26,686 nucleotides of DNA from a virus: positions 1 to 26,686 of IMG/VR virus record IMGVR_UViG_3300033155_000378, one strand, 5' to 3'. Positions 5,427-11,895 of the stretch are shown here, one piece after another; position 1 is the stretch's first letter, and each line of letters begins with the position of its first letter. Made by a program: the position numbers and the translations under genes. The notes under the pieces were generated by a model. The model was given only the letters and a program-made list of their open reading frames with translations. It was not told the origin of the DNA and ran no database searches.

Positions 5427-5629
5427 TGGCACTAAAGAAATCAAGTAAAAAGAAAAGTACTGTAAATAGTAGTGGTAATTACACTAAACCAACTCTTCGT
5501 AAAAGATTATTTAATCAAATCAAAGCTGGAAGTAAAGGCGGAAGACCGGGACAATGGTCAGCACGTAAAGCTCAAATGTTAGCTAAAAAGTATAAAGCTG
5601 CTGGTGGAGGTTATAAAAGTAAGAAGTAA
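5426..5629 (+). CDS. Small, very basic protein (Gly/Lys-rich)
   Basis: 67 aa, about one third Lys/Arg. It contains LRKRLFNQIKAGSKGGRPGQ followed by WSARKAQMLAKKYKAAGGGY, a module I recall from other phages and some large DNA viruses as a short domain of unknown function. There is no membrane segment. Its charge suggests binding to DNA or RNA, possibly inside the virion. It starts on the last base of the preceding stop and ends the same way into the next gene, so translation of the cluster is probably coupled. Confidence 0.75.
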   Translation: MALKKSSKKKSTVNSSGNYTKPTLRKRLFNQIKAGSKGGRPGQWSARKAQMLAKKYKAAGGGYKSKK

Positions 5630-5841
5630 TGAAGAGAAAGCTACTTACAATATTATTATTACTTGTTATGAGCTGTGGCCCAGCAAAACCATCATGGGAA
5701 TATAAAAAAGCACCTGATACTTTATTTGAAGCGGTTAACGTAAAAGATAATCCAAACGTAACTAAGAATGATAAAACAATAATGGGACTTTTATTTTCAG
5801 GTATGGTTTTATTTGTATTACACACATTTGTAACAAGATAA
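5629..5841 (+). CDS. Small lipoprotein with a C-terminal membrane segment (spanin-like candidate)
   Basis: 70 aa. The start MKRKLLTILLLLVMSC is a signal peptide with lipobox VMSC and lipidated Cys16. After a polar stretch of about 35 residues, residues 51-66 (IMGLLFSGMVLFVLHT) form one hydrophobic segment followed by FVTR. An N-terminal outer-membrane lipid anchor plus a C-terminal transmembrane segment is the architecture of unimolecular spanins (T1 gp11 type), which disrupt the outer membrane at lysis. Known members are longer, so the periplasmic part here is short. The amidase lies 1.65 kb downstream. Alternatives are a small envelope lipoprotein or a virion-entry protein. Confidence 0.7.
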   Translation: MKRKLLTILLLLVMSCGPAKPSWEYKKAPDTLFEAVNVKDNPNVTKNDKTIMGLLFSGMVLFVLHTFVTR

Positions 5842-6107
5842 TGGCAAAGACAAAACAACAAAAGAGTCTAGATAGATGGACTAAACAGAAGTGGAGAACT
5901 CCTTCAGGCAAGAAAAGCTCTGAGACAGGAGAAGTATATGCACCGTCTAAGACTATTTCTAAATTAAAAAGTACTAAGAAAGGTAGAAAGAAGCTAGCTG
6001 CGGCAAATGCAAAGAAGAGAGCAGCAACAAGAAAAGGTAAACAGCACGCCAGTCATGGCTTACATAAGGGTAAGAACAGAACTGGAGCTAAGAAAAAAAA
6101 GAAATAA
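5841..6107 (+). CDS. Small, extremely basic protein (DUF5872-like by memory)
   Basis: 88 aa, roughly 40% Lys/Arg, ending in a run of lysines. The N-terminal WTKQKWRTPSGKKSSETGE with YAPSK, and the later KKRAATRKGKQ, match a pattern I remember from a domain of unknown function shared by phages and giant viruses; the DUF number is from memory and may be wrong. Such proteins are plausible DNA-condensing or virion-internal components. It joins its neighbour with a TAATG overlap at the 5' side and has one base before the next ATG. Confidence 0.75.
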   Translation: MAKTKQQKSLDRWTKQKWRTPSGKKSSETGEVYAPSKTISKLKSTKKGRKKLAAANAKKRAATRKGKQHASHGLHKGKNRTGAKKKKK

Positions 6108-6108
6108 A

Positions 6109-6570
6109 ATGAATAAAAGAGAAAAAGCAAGGATGTGGTTTGCACATAGAGGCATTAATCCAGATAACACATTTACAAACCCAGAGGATAGACAATTTAC
6201 TAAACTTGACTTTCCACCAATTCCAGTAAAGTATGAAAATGCTCCATCTTTACAATGTCAGATAGACATTATTTCATTTTTAGTATATTCTCATGTTACA
6301 GTTATGTTCTGTGATCCGTCTGGTCAAGAATGGGAATATGAAGGTGGAGCTGGTGGATTAGGTGCAGGAGACATTTCTGGTGAAGGTATTTTAACTTATG
6401 GTGATTTAGATACGTTAACAACTGCAACAACCTTTGAAGTATCTTTTATAAGTGCTGATGGTGGAGGTACACAAGTATCTTGGGGATCAAGTGGTAATGC
6501 ATTTGCTGCTGGTGTTGGTGAAGGCTTTGGTGTCTTTGGTGGCAGTGGCGGTTGGAAAAAAGTAGGATAA
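6109..6570 (+). CDS. Gly-rich beta-type protein (VapA-like resemblance, weak)
   Basis: 153 aa from the ATG at 6109, chosen because it is one base after the preceding stop; the frame stays open further upstream but only inside the previous gene. The N-terminus is basic (MNKREKARMWFAHRG). Residues 75 to the end are glycine-rich with alternating beta pattern: GGAGGLGAGDISGEGILTYG, then VSWGSSGNAFAAGVGEGFGV. The order 'Gly-rich strand, YGDL, FEVSFISADGGG, terminal GGW' is reminiscent of VapA/VapB-type beta-barrels, which I offer only as a resemblance. Its placement among small basic proteins hints at a virion or host-interaction role. Confidence 0.65.
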   Translation: MNKREKARMWFAHRGINPDNTFTNPEDRQFTKLDFPPIPVKYENAPSLQCQIDIISFLVYSHVTVMFCDPSGQEWEYEGGAGGLGAGDISGEGILTYGDLDTLTTATTFEVSFISADGGGTQVSWGSSGNAFAAGVGEGFGVFGGSGGWKKVG

Positions 6571-6860
6571 TGGCAAAAAAGAAAGATAGTAGATTAACAA
6601 GAGCTGGTGTAGCAGGCTATAATAAGCCTAAGCGTACACCCAATCACCCAACAAAATCACATATTGTGGTTGCTAAAGACGGTGATAAGATAAAGACTAT
6701 ACGTTTTGGTCAACAGGGTGTTAAGACAGCTGGTAAGCCTAAAGCTGGTGAGTCAGCTAAACAAAAAGCAAGACGTAAGAGTTTCAAAGCAAGACATGCT
6801 AAAAACATTAAAAAAGGTAAAATGTCTGCTGCATATTGGGCAAATAGAGTTAAATGGTAG
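6570..6860 (+). CDS. Small basic protein, conserved-looking
   Basis: 96 aa from the ATG at 6570 that shares a base with the preceding TAA (an upstream TTG at 6552 is possible but less likely). It has SRLTRAGVAGYNKPKRTPNH, HIVVAKDGDKIKTIRFGQQG and a C-terminal SFKARHAKNI with YWANRVKW. I recall near-identical proteins in many marine and Bacteroidota phages without an assigned function. The long stretch GESAKQKARRKSFKARHAKN is highly basic. A nucleic-acid-binding virion protein is a reasonable inference. Confidence 0.8.
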   Translation: MAKKKDSRLTRAGVAGYNKPKRTPNHPTKSHIVVAKDGDKIKTIRFGQQGVKTAGKPKAGESAKQKARRKSFKARHAKNIKKGKMSAAYWANRVKW

Positions 6861-6863
6861 ATT

Positions 6864-7115
6864 ATGACACAAGCACAGCTAATTAAATTAGGATTTCAAA
6901 AAGTTTTTATAGATGAAGATGATGAAAACCACTTTTACTATCACATTGAATTTGGTGAGATAATATTTATTTCAGGAGATAATGAAGAAGCTGAAGAAGA
7001 TGGGGGTTGGTATATTACTACTCCTTGCCAAACACTTAGATTTTATGCGTATAATGAAATCAAAAGCGTAATAAATATATTCAACCGTAATAAAATTTCT
7101 GAAAATAACGTCTAA
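6864..7115 (+). CDS. Unknown small acidic protein
   Basis: 83 aa with a mixed alpha/beta pattern: MTQAQLIKLGFQKVFIDEDD, then HFYYHIEFGEIIFISGDN, an acidic loop, then WYITTPCQTLRFYAYNEIKS. I recall similar short proteins in Bacteroidota phages but no role. It begins 3 nt after the preceding stop and ends the first rightward cluster, as a promoter-like motif follows at 7133. Confidence 0.65.
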   Translation: MTQAQLIKLGFQKVFIDEDDENHFYYHIEFGEIIFISGDNEEAEEDGGWYITTPCQTLRFYAYNEIKSVINIFNRNKISENNV

Positions 7116-7132
7116 ACTTTTTTGATGTAAAC

Positions 7133-7149
7133 TATTTTTGTATATCTTT
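7133..7149 (+). promoter_or_regulatory. Candidate phage promoter motif before 7177
   Basis: TATTTTTGTATATCTTT shares TTTTTGTATAT with the motifs at 16905, 22155 and 23871. TATTTTTG also fits the Bacteroidota -7 box TAnnTTTG, though no TTG element is at the usual distance. The start codon lies 27 nt downstream. Confidence 0.4.
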
Positions 7150-7176
7150 GTCAATATTAACTTAAAATATTGAAAG

Positions 7177-7494
7177 ATGGCAAAAGAAACCAATGTTAAT
7201 CCGCTAAGTGAAAAAGATCCTCAAATGTCTAAAGAGGAAATGGCTAAGCGTAGAGAAGAAATTACTGAATTTTATAAAGATAACATACCTCATCTTGAAG
7301 TACAAGCTGATTATGAAACGTTATTAGCAGCTATTGAAAAAGCTAGAGCTGAAAGAATGCAAGCTCAAATGTTTTTAGCTCAATCTTATGCACAACAAAA
7401 TGCACAGAATGGAGTAGATCCAAACTCTGAGGAAGGTAAAGCTTTCCAAGAAGCAATGGCTAATGCTATGAAAGGAGGAAGTGAGGAGTCATGA
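7177..7494 (+). CDS. Unknown helical protein, first gene of the lysis/DNA block
   Basis: 105 aa, predicted almost fully helical between residues 20 and 75 (MSKEEMAKRREEITEFYKDN, then LLAAIEKARAERMQAQMFLA), with a Gln/Asn-rich C-terminus ending GGSEES. No known domain. It starts the unit after a promoter-like motif, and its TGA overlaps the amidase start by 4 nt (ATGA), which suggests coupled synthesis. It has no membrane segment, so it is not a holin. A structural or chaperone-type accessory is possible; unknown. Confidence 0.7.
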   Translation: MAKETNVNPLSEKDPQMSKEEMAKRREEITEFYKDNIPHLEVQADYETLLAAIEKARAERMQAQMFLAQSYAQQNAQNGVDPNSEEGKAFQEAMANAMKGGSEES

Positions 7495-8411
7495 GACAAT
7501 TAAAATTAGGTAGTAGAGGTAAAGATGTAGAAACTTTACAAGCAAAACTTAAAATTCATGTTGATGGTCACTTTGGACCTATCACTGAAAAAGCTGTAGA
7601 AAGATACCAACTAGCTAAAGATCTTCCATGTACAGGTATTGTAGATAATGATACATGGACATTATTATTAAATGTAGAGTGGTCAGGTATTGATGCAATA
7701 ACTGAAGACACTGATGTAACAGAACAGTATTATAAAACTAACTATAATCAAATAATTCATAGACATTACTTACCAAAAGGAGAGTATATAGAAGGACCTA
7801 TTCAGAATGAATATATATTTCTACATCATACAGCTGGTAATGCAAATCCATATAGATGTATTGATCATTGGGGTAGAGATTCACGTGGGCGTATAGCTAC
7901 TGAATTTGTATTAGGTGGTATTAATCATAGAAATGGTAATGATGAATATGATGGGGTTATGGTTCAAGCTTTTCCAGAAGGTGCACAAGGTTGGCATTTA
8001 GGAAAAACAGGATCAGGTTTTATGAACCGTCATTCTGTAGGACTGGAGATTTGCAGTATGGGTTATTTAGATAGAAATCATTTAACCTATGTAAATTCTA
8101 AATGTCAAAAAGATCAAGTAGTTGAATTATCAGAACCATTTAAGGGTATGTCTTTATGGCACAGATATTCTGATGCACAAATTAAAGAAACTGAAAAGTG
8201 GATTAGATATGTAGGTGAAAGAGATGAGATTGATATTAGATTAGGTCTAAAGCAATTTATAAAAAAACACGGACCAACAAAAGGATTTGGTTTTCAGTCT
8301 GATGCATTCTATGGTAAAGTTAGAGGATTATTAACACATACAAACGTAAGGAAAGATAAGTGGGATTGTTTTCCACAGCCTGAGTTTGTAGATATGATAA
8401 TGAGTTTATAG
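7491..8411 (+). CDS. N-acetylmuramoyl-L-alanine amidase (endolysin) with a peptidoglycan-binding domain
   Basis: 306 aa. Residues 1-60 are a PG_binding_1 domain (LKLGSRGKDVETLQAKL, DGHFGPITEKAVERYQ, GIVDNDTW). Residues about 105-300 are an Amidase_2 (type 2, zinc) domain, cutting the bond between N-acetylmuramic acid and L-alanine. Likely zinc ligands are H112 or H113 in FLHHTAG, H283 in LLTHTNV, and C293 (with D292) in KWDCFPQ; SVGLEI at 182-187 is a family strand. There is no signal peptide, so release needs a holin or the protein acts from the virion. An extended insertion (about 195-260) is unusual but continuous. Confidence 0.92.
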   Translation: MRQLKLGSRGKDVETLQAKLKIHVDGHFGPITEKAVERYQLAKDLPCTGIVDNDTWTLLLNVEWSGIDAITEDTDVTEQYYKTNYNQIIHRHYLPKGEYIEGPIQNEYIFLHHTAGNANPYRCIDHWGRDSRGRIATEFVLGGINHRNGNDEYDGVMVQAFPEGAQGWHLGKTGSGFMNRHSVGLEICSMGYLDRNHLTYVNSKCQKDQVVELSEPFKGMSLWHRYSDAQIKETEKWIRYVGERDEIDIRLGLKQFIKKHGPTKGFGFQSDAFYGKVRGLLTHTNVRKDKWDCFPQPEFVDMIMSL

Positions 8412-8412
8412 T

Positions 8413-8784
8413 ATGGCATTAGTAAATAAAGTAGATTTAAAATTGCAAGTAGATCTTGATGTTTCAATAAAGTATCAAATAGTTACTTATTGTTTTTTTA
8501 ATGAAACATTAATTTCTAATTCTGATTTAAAATTTTTAAGTGAACTAGGAAAAGCAGGAAAGATAGAACTAACAAAATTTTGTACTGATTTAGTTAAACA
8601 AAATATATTTAAGAGTTCTCAGTCTGCAAGAAATGCTATTACAAAAGCAGAAAAAAAAGGTTTACTTACTAAACAGGGCGTAAACAAAAAAACAATTACT
8701 CTTAATAAAGCAATAAATGTACAAACAGATGGACTTGTTTTATTAGATTATAAAGTTTTAGGACGTGAAACCCAAGAGTCATAA
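8413..8784 (+). CDS. Possible winged-helix protein, unknown
   Basis: 123 aa. Residues 45-85 (LGKAGKIELTKFCTDLVKQN, then SSQSARNAITKAEKKGLL) show helix-turn-helix spacing with a following wing-like strand pair (LTKQGVNKKTITLN). It could bind DNA or be a small virion protein with a winged-helix fold; no family is recognised. It starts one base after the amidase stop. The next gene's GTG start overlaps its last 20 nt. Confidence 0.65.
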   Translation: MALVNKVDLKLQVDLDVSIKYQIVTYCFFNETLISNSDLKFLSELGKAGKIELTKFCTDLVKQNIFKSSQSARNAITKAEKKGLLTKQGVNKKTITLNKAINVQTDGLVLLDYKVLGRETQES

Positions 8785-9121
8785 AGAGTTTAAAAAAGGT
8801 ATAGCAGATGAAGTGGGAGTGCACCAATCTGTTGTAGATGATTTTTTATCTTTTTATTATGCAAAGGTAAGAAGTAAACTTTCTAGTTTAGATTTTCCAA
8901 GAGTTTATTTAGAAGGACTTGGAACATTTTATTTAAGAAAAAATAAATTAGAAAAGGCAATAAAAAAGAATAAAAGCATTTTAGGAAATTTAGCTAAAAG
9001 AACTTATGCTGGATTTGCTAAAAGTGAAGATGTTCAAAAAGATATTGAACAAATGGAGCAAGCATTACATCAGATGGAACAAGATATATTAAATAAAAAG
9101 AATTTCAAGAATGAAAGGTAA
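8765..9121 (+). CDS. IHF/HU-like DNA-binding protein
   Basis: 118 aa with a GTG start overlapping the previous gene by 20 nt; the next in-frame ATG lies too far inside the domain. The pattern KEFKKGIADEVGVHQSVVDD, FLSFYYAKVRSKLS, RVYLEGLGTFYLRKNKLEK matches the helix-turn-helix body and the 'V.l.GlGtF' strand of HU/IHF family proteins. The arm region after residue 62 is replaced by a lysine-rich helical tail (70-118). Related IHF-like proteins occur in crAss-like phages near structural genes. Likely role: bending or compacting phage DNA. Confidence 0.75.
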   Translation: MKPKSHKEFKKGIADEVGVHQSVVDDFLSFYYAKVRSKLSSLDFPRVYLEGLGTFYLRKNKLEKAIKKNKSILGNLAKRTYAGFAKSEDVQKDIEQMEQALHQMEQDILNKKNFKNER

Positions 9122-9449
9122 ATGGAAAAAATATTTAGATATATTTAAAAATGCTGATAAGATTGCTGAGGGTATTTCAAATACAGTATTTAGAAAAGAA
9201 CATGTTGAAGCAGTAGCTACGGATAGATTTCAAATTTGCATTCAATGTTCTTTGTTTGATGCTAGTGGAGATAAGTGTGTAGCTCCAGGAACACAACCAT
9301 GTTGTGGAGACTGTGGATGCAGTTTAGCATTTAAAGTAAGATCATTATCATCTGAATGTCCAAAAGGATTTTGGGATGCATTAGTGACAGAAGAAGATGA
9401 AGAAATAATAACAAACCAAATAGATAAAAATGGCAGAGAAACTAACTAA
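9111..9449 (+). CDS. Cysteine-cluster (probable zinc-binding) protein
   Basis: 112 aa with eight cysteines between residues 43 and 83: CIQC (43-46), C56, CCGDCGC (64-70) and C83, set in QICIQCSLFD, KCVAPGTQPCCGDCGCSLAF and RSLSSECPKGFW. The spacing suggests two metal sites. I recall this C-terminal pattern from Bacteroidota phage proteins of unknown function. The N-terminal 30 residues are basic and helical. It overlaps the IHF-like gene by 11 nt and the next gene by 20 nt. An iron-sulphur protein cannot be excluded. Confidence 0.75.
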   Translation: MKGKWKKYLDIFKNADKIAEGISNTVFRKEHVEAVATDRFQICIQCSLFDASGDKCVAPGTQPCCGDCGCSLAFKVRSLSSECPKGFWDALVTEEDEEIITNQIDKNGRETN

Positions 9450-9615
9450 AGCACAAATAGTAGGGGAGCTACTAGCAGAGGAACAAATAACAGCAGAAGA
9501 AGCAATAACATTGCTAGAACCTGCTCAAACAATAATTCATGTCCAAGTACCACAAGAGGAAGTACAGACAGTAATGCCTTTTGGAAATATGTGGACTACT
9601 AATATCACAGACTAA
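9430..9615 (+). CDS. Unknown short acidic protein
   Basis: 61 aa. The helical N-terminal half (LTKAQIVGELLAEEQITAEE) looks like a short helix-turn-helix-type repeat ('A..i...L..eqIt.eEAi.LL'), followed by a beta-like stretch IIHVQVPQEEV. The gene is supported by overlap of 20 nt with the previous gene and a TAATG junction into the nuclease gene. Function unknown. Confidence 0.6.
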   Translation: MAEKLTKAQIVGELLAEEQITAEEAITLLEPAQTIIHVQVPQEEVQTVMPFGNMWTTNITD

Positions 9616-10427
9616 TGGCAATTACATTTAAAGAAGAAGGACATTTGTATGAAAGCATTGATCAAGATAAGATAACTTGGACAAGTGTTACTTCTTTAGT
9701 GGGTAAATTTAAACCCAAATTTGATAGAGAAGGTCAAGCAAAAAAATCTTCTAAGAATAAAAGATCTAAGTGGTATGGTATGACACCAAAAGAAATTATT
9801 GCTGCATGGGATGGTGAAACTGAAAGAGCAATAAAATTAGGTAACTTTTACCATAATCAAAGAGAAGCAGATATGCTTGATTTAAAGACTATAGGTAGAC
9901 ATGGGGTGGAAGTTCCCATCATTAAACCTATTATTGATGATAATGGAACTAAAATTGCACCAAAGCAAAAGCTTGAAGCAGGTGTTTATCCAGAACATTT
10001 AGTGTATTTAAAGTCAGTTGGTATATGTGGTCAAGCAGATCTTGTTGAAGTAGTTAATGGTTATATAAATATCACTGATTACAAAACTAATAAAGAAATA
10101 AAAGAAAAAGGTTTTACTAATTGGGAAGGAATAACTAACAAAATGTTTAGGCCTGTTAATCACTTAGATGATTGTAATTTGAACCATTATAACCTACAAC
10201 TCAGTATTTATGCGTATATTATTAAAAAGCACAACCCTAAATTAAAGATAGGTGATTTAACAATACAGCATGTAAAATTCAAACAAATTGGAGAGGATAA
10301 AAATGGTTATCCAATCAATGAGCATGTTAATGGAGAACCTGTATTAGAAGATATAAAAATTTATAAACTACCATATTTAAAAGATGAAGTAAATTCAATT
10401 ATAATGTGGCTAAAAGAAAACCAATAA
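9615..10427 (+). CDS. PD-(D/E)XK nuclease, RecB/Cas4-like exonuclease type
   Basis: 270 aa with the family motifs in order: KLGNFYHNQREADM (74-87, the 'G..H...E' helix), E127 in YPEHLVY, GQADLVEV with D142, INITDYKTNK with D155 and K157, then the Q motif HYNLQLSIYAYIIKK (191-205). D142, D155 and K157 would form the metal-dependent active site. Related phage proteins trim or process DNA during replication and recombination. No helicase domain is attached. It lies between small unknown genes upstream of packaging and shares one base with both its preceding stop and the next ATG. Confidence 0.88.
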   Translation: MAITFKEEGHLYESIDQDKITWTSVTSLVGKFKPKFDREGQAKKSSKNKRSKWYGMTPKEIIAAWDGETERAIKLGNFYHNQREADMLDLKTIGRHGVEVPIIKPIIDDNGTKIAPKQKLEAGVYPEHLVYLKSVGICGQADLVEVVNGYINITDYKTNKEIKEKGFTNWEGITNKMFRPVNHLDDCNLNHYNLQLSIYAYIIKKHNPKLKIGDLTIQHVKFKQIGEDKNGYPINEHVNGEPVLEDIKIYKLPYLKDEVNSIIMWLKENQ

Positions 10428-10678
10428 TGAAAGAATATATAGCAGCAGTAGAAGTACAATCATTGCAATCTAAAGTACCAACAGATTTTAGATTTGAAGA
10501 AACTAAAATAAGAATTGACTTAGATAAAGTTGTATGGTTTAAAGAATACTTTCATGTAGCAACAGATAAATTTCAAGATACTCATACAGAGGTTTTGTTA
10601 TTTGGACAGAATAAACCAATTATCTTAGTTGTACCATATGAAACATTATGGCAAGATATATTAACATTTAAAAAATAA
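10427..10678 (+). CDS. Unknown protein, paralogue of the next gene
   Basis: 83 aa when started at the ATG that overlaps the nuclease stop (TAATG at 10425-10429); a GTG at 10406 would add seven residues but sits inside the nuclease gene. Residues 27-70 (TKIRIDLDKVVWFKEYFHVA, FQDTHTEVLLFG, PIILVV) align without gaps to residues 47-90 of the protein at 10682-11026. The pattern predicts four or five strands, compatible with a small beta-barrel. No known family. Confidence 0.7.
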   Translation: MKEYIAAVEVQSLQSKVPTDFRFEETKIRIDLDKVVWFKEYFHVATDKFQDTHTEVLLFGQNKPIILVVPYETLWQDILTFKK

Positions 10679-10681
10679 ATA

Positions 10682-11026
10682 ATGGCAAAAATACCTATAT
10701 TAAAAACAAACTATAGAACCTTGACACAAGTTTTTCCAGTAGTTCCATTAGATTCAAATGGTGCTCCTGCTGTAGACAGGAATGGTAACCGTTTAAATAA
10801 AGACATGTCTAATAGAACAGACTTATATATTGATATGAATACTGTAATTGGAGTATCTAAATATTTTGATGATAATTCAGAAAGATTCAGAAATAGCTAT
10901 AGTCAGATTATAATAGTAGGCGTATCTGTACCTGCTATTCCTATTGTAGTAACTCAAAATGTAGGTACTATAAAAGGCTATATGAATGACAGAGAAAATT
11001 GTGGTGAACTCTGTGAAGACAACTAA
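10682..11026 (+). CDS. Unknown protein, paralogue of the preceding gene
   Basis: 114 aa. A 45-residue N-terminal extension precedes the shared region (TDLYIDMNTVIGVSKYF, then RFRNSYSQIIIVG and VPAIPIVV). Its C-terminus has two cysteines (NCGELC). The pair looks like a tandem duplication followed by divergence, perhaps giving hetero-oligomeric virion or packaging accessory parts. It starts 3 nt after the preceding stop and is followed 2 nt later by the gene before the GroES-TerL block. Confidence 0.7.
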   Translation: MAKIPILKTNYRTLTQVFPVVPLDSNGAPAVDRNGNRLNKDMSNRTDLYIDMNTVIGVSKYFDDNSERFRNSYSQIIIVGVSVPAIPIVVTQNVGTIKGYMNDRENCGELCEDN

Positions 11027-11028
11027 TT

Positions 11029-11547
11029 ATGATAGTAAAGTTATTTGATATACAAAACAGTAAGGTGGTTTTAACAGAGCATTGTTTTACATTACCATTT
11101 TTAAAAAGCATTATGACAGAATACCCTGATACTCATATGCAGGTTTATCAGTATTTATTTTATATGTCATGTCCTAATCCTGATTTAAATCCTTTTTTTA
11201 ATTTACCTGAACATGAAAAGGAAGATATAATTATTGAAGAAATAGGTTTAGAAGAATCTCCAGAAGATCCAAAGATTAGATATGCAATGGATATGTGTAA
11301 GAAGTTATATGAAACTCCAACATACAGAGCTTATGTAGGTATTAAATCCATGTTAGATAGATTAGCTAAATACATGGAAGTTACACAGATAGAACATGGA
11401 AGAGATGGAAACATCAACTCTATGGTAAATGCAGCTGCTAAGTTTGAGCAAATAAGGCAGTCATACAAAGGAGCATTTACAGATATGAAAAATGAACAAG
11501 AAAGTTCAGTACGTGGTGGTGCAGGATTAGCTTATGATCAAATGTAA
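11029..11547 (+). CDS. Conserved-type phage protein upstream of terminase, unknown
   Basis: 172 aa, helical and acidic in the middle (EKEDIIIEEIGLEESPED), with recognisable stretches MQVYQYLFYMSCPNPDLNPF, FNLPEHEKED and YETPTYRAYVGIKSMLDRLA. I recall close relatives in crAss-like and other Bacteroidota phages near terminase, without an assigned role. Position next to TerL makes a small terminase or packaging adaptor conceivable, but no helix-turn-helix is evident. The C-terminal SSVRGGAGLAYDQM is Gly-rich and probably flexible. Confidence 0.8.
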   Translation: MIVKLFDIQNSKVVLTEHCFTLPFLKSIMTEYPDTHMQVYQYLFYMSCPNPDLNPFFNLPEHEKEDIIIEEIGLEESPEDPKIRYAMDMCKKLYETPTYRAYVGIKSMLDRLAKYMEVTQIEHGRDGNINSMVNAAAKFEQIRQSYKGAFTDMKNEQESSVRGGAGLAYDQM

Positions 11548-11558
11548 ATTTAATTAAT

Positions 11559-11678
11559 ATGGAATGGATCTTCTGTTATTGGGATGAGCCAGAATTTAAA
11601 AATAAAAAACCAAATAAAAATGAAACAAATAGTAATACCAGTAGGAAAAAGACTACTAATCAAAAGAAAAGCAGCTGA
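11559..11678 (+). CDS. Possible very small protein overlapping the GroES-like start
   Basis: 39 codons read as MEWIFCYWDEPEFKNKKPNK and a Lys/Asn/Ser-rich remainder ending QKKSS. It opens 11 nt after the previous stop, and the true start of the GroES-like gene lies inside it in another frame. The Trp-rich beginning and the basic tail do not look random, and the gap would otherwise be empty. The overlap could couple translation of the co-chaperonin. There is no independent support, so treat it as a candidate. Confidence 0.4.
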   Translation: MEWIFCYWDEPEFKNKKPNKNETNSNTSRKKTTNQKKSS

Positions 11679-11895
11679 AACTAAAACTAAATCAGGAATA
11701 ATTATTCCAGAAGTAGCTCAAAAGAAAGAGTTTAAAGGAACTGTAGTAGGTGTTGGAGCTGAGGTAGAAGAAATTAAAGTAGGAGATGAAGTTCAGTATG
11801 CTGAGCATGCTATGCCTACACCTATGAAACATGAAGGCGTAGAGCATTTACTTCTCCAAGCTGGAGATGTCTTTGCTATTATAAGATATGAGTAG
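11620..11895 (+). CDS. GroES-like co-chaperonin (Cpn10)
   Basis: 91 aa from the ATG at 11620; a start at 11584 would add 12 polar residues not found in Cpn10. The body fits the family: IVIPVGKRLLIKRKAAETKT, the mobile loop SGIIIPEVAQKKEFKG with the hydrophobic III that contacts GroEL, then TVVGVGAEVEEIKVGDEV and the ending FAIIRYE. Family knowledge: it caps GroEL during folding. Phage versions (T4 gp31, RB49 CocO) let host GroEL fold large capsid proteins. The location directly before TerL, in the head operon, fits that role. The roof-loop region appears to be altered (AEHAMPTPMK). Confidence 0.88.
   Translation: MKQIVIPVGKRLLIKRKAAETKTKSGIIIPEVAQKKEFKGTVVGVGAEVEEIKVGDEVQYAEHAMPTPMKHEGVEHLLLQAGDVFAIIRYE

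Noticed and set aside
6972-7193. Minus-strand open frame across the 7177 gene start
   Set aside because: It is antisense to two rightward genes and the promoter-like motif; Phe/Ile-rich composition is typical of a reversed AT-rich reading.
10210-10225. GTATATTATTA inside the PD-(D/E)XK gene, similar to the promoter-like motif
   Set aside because: It encodes the conserved YAYIIKK segment and the upstream T-run is missing, so it is probably coincidental.
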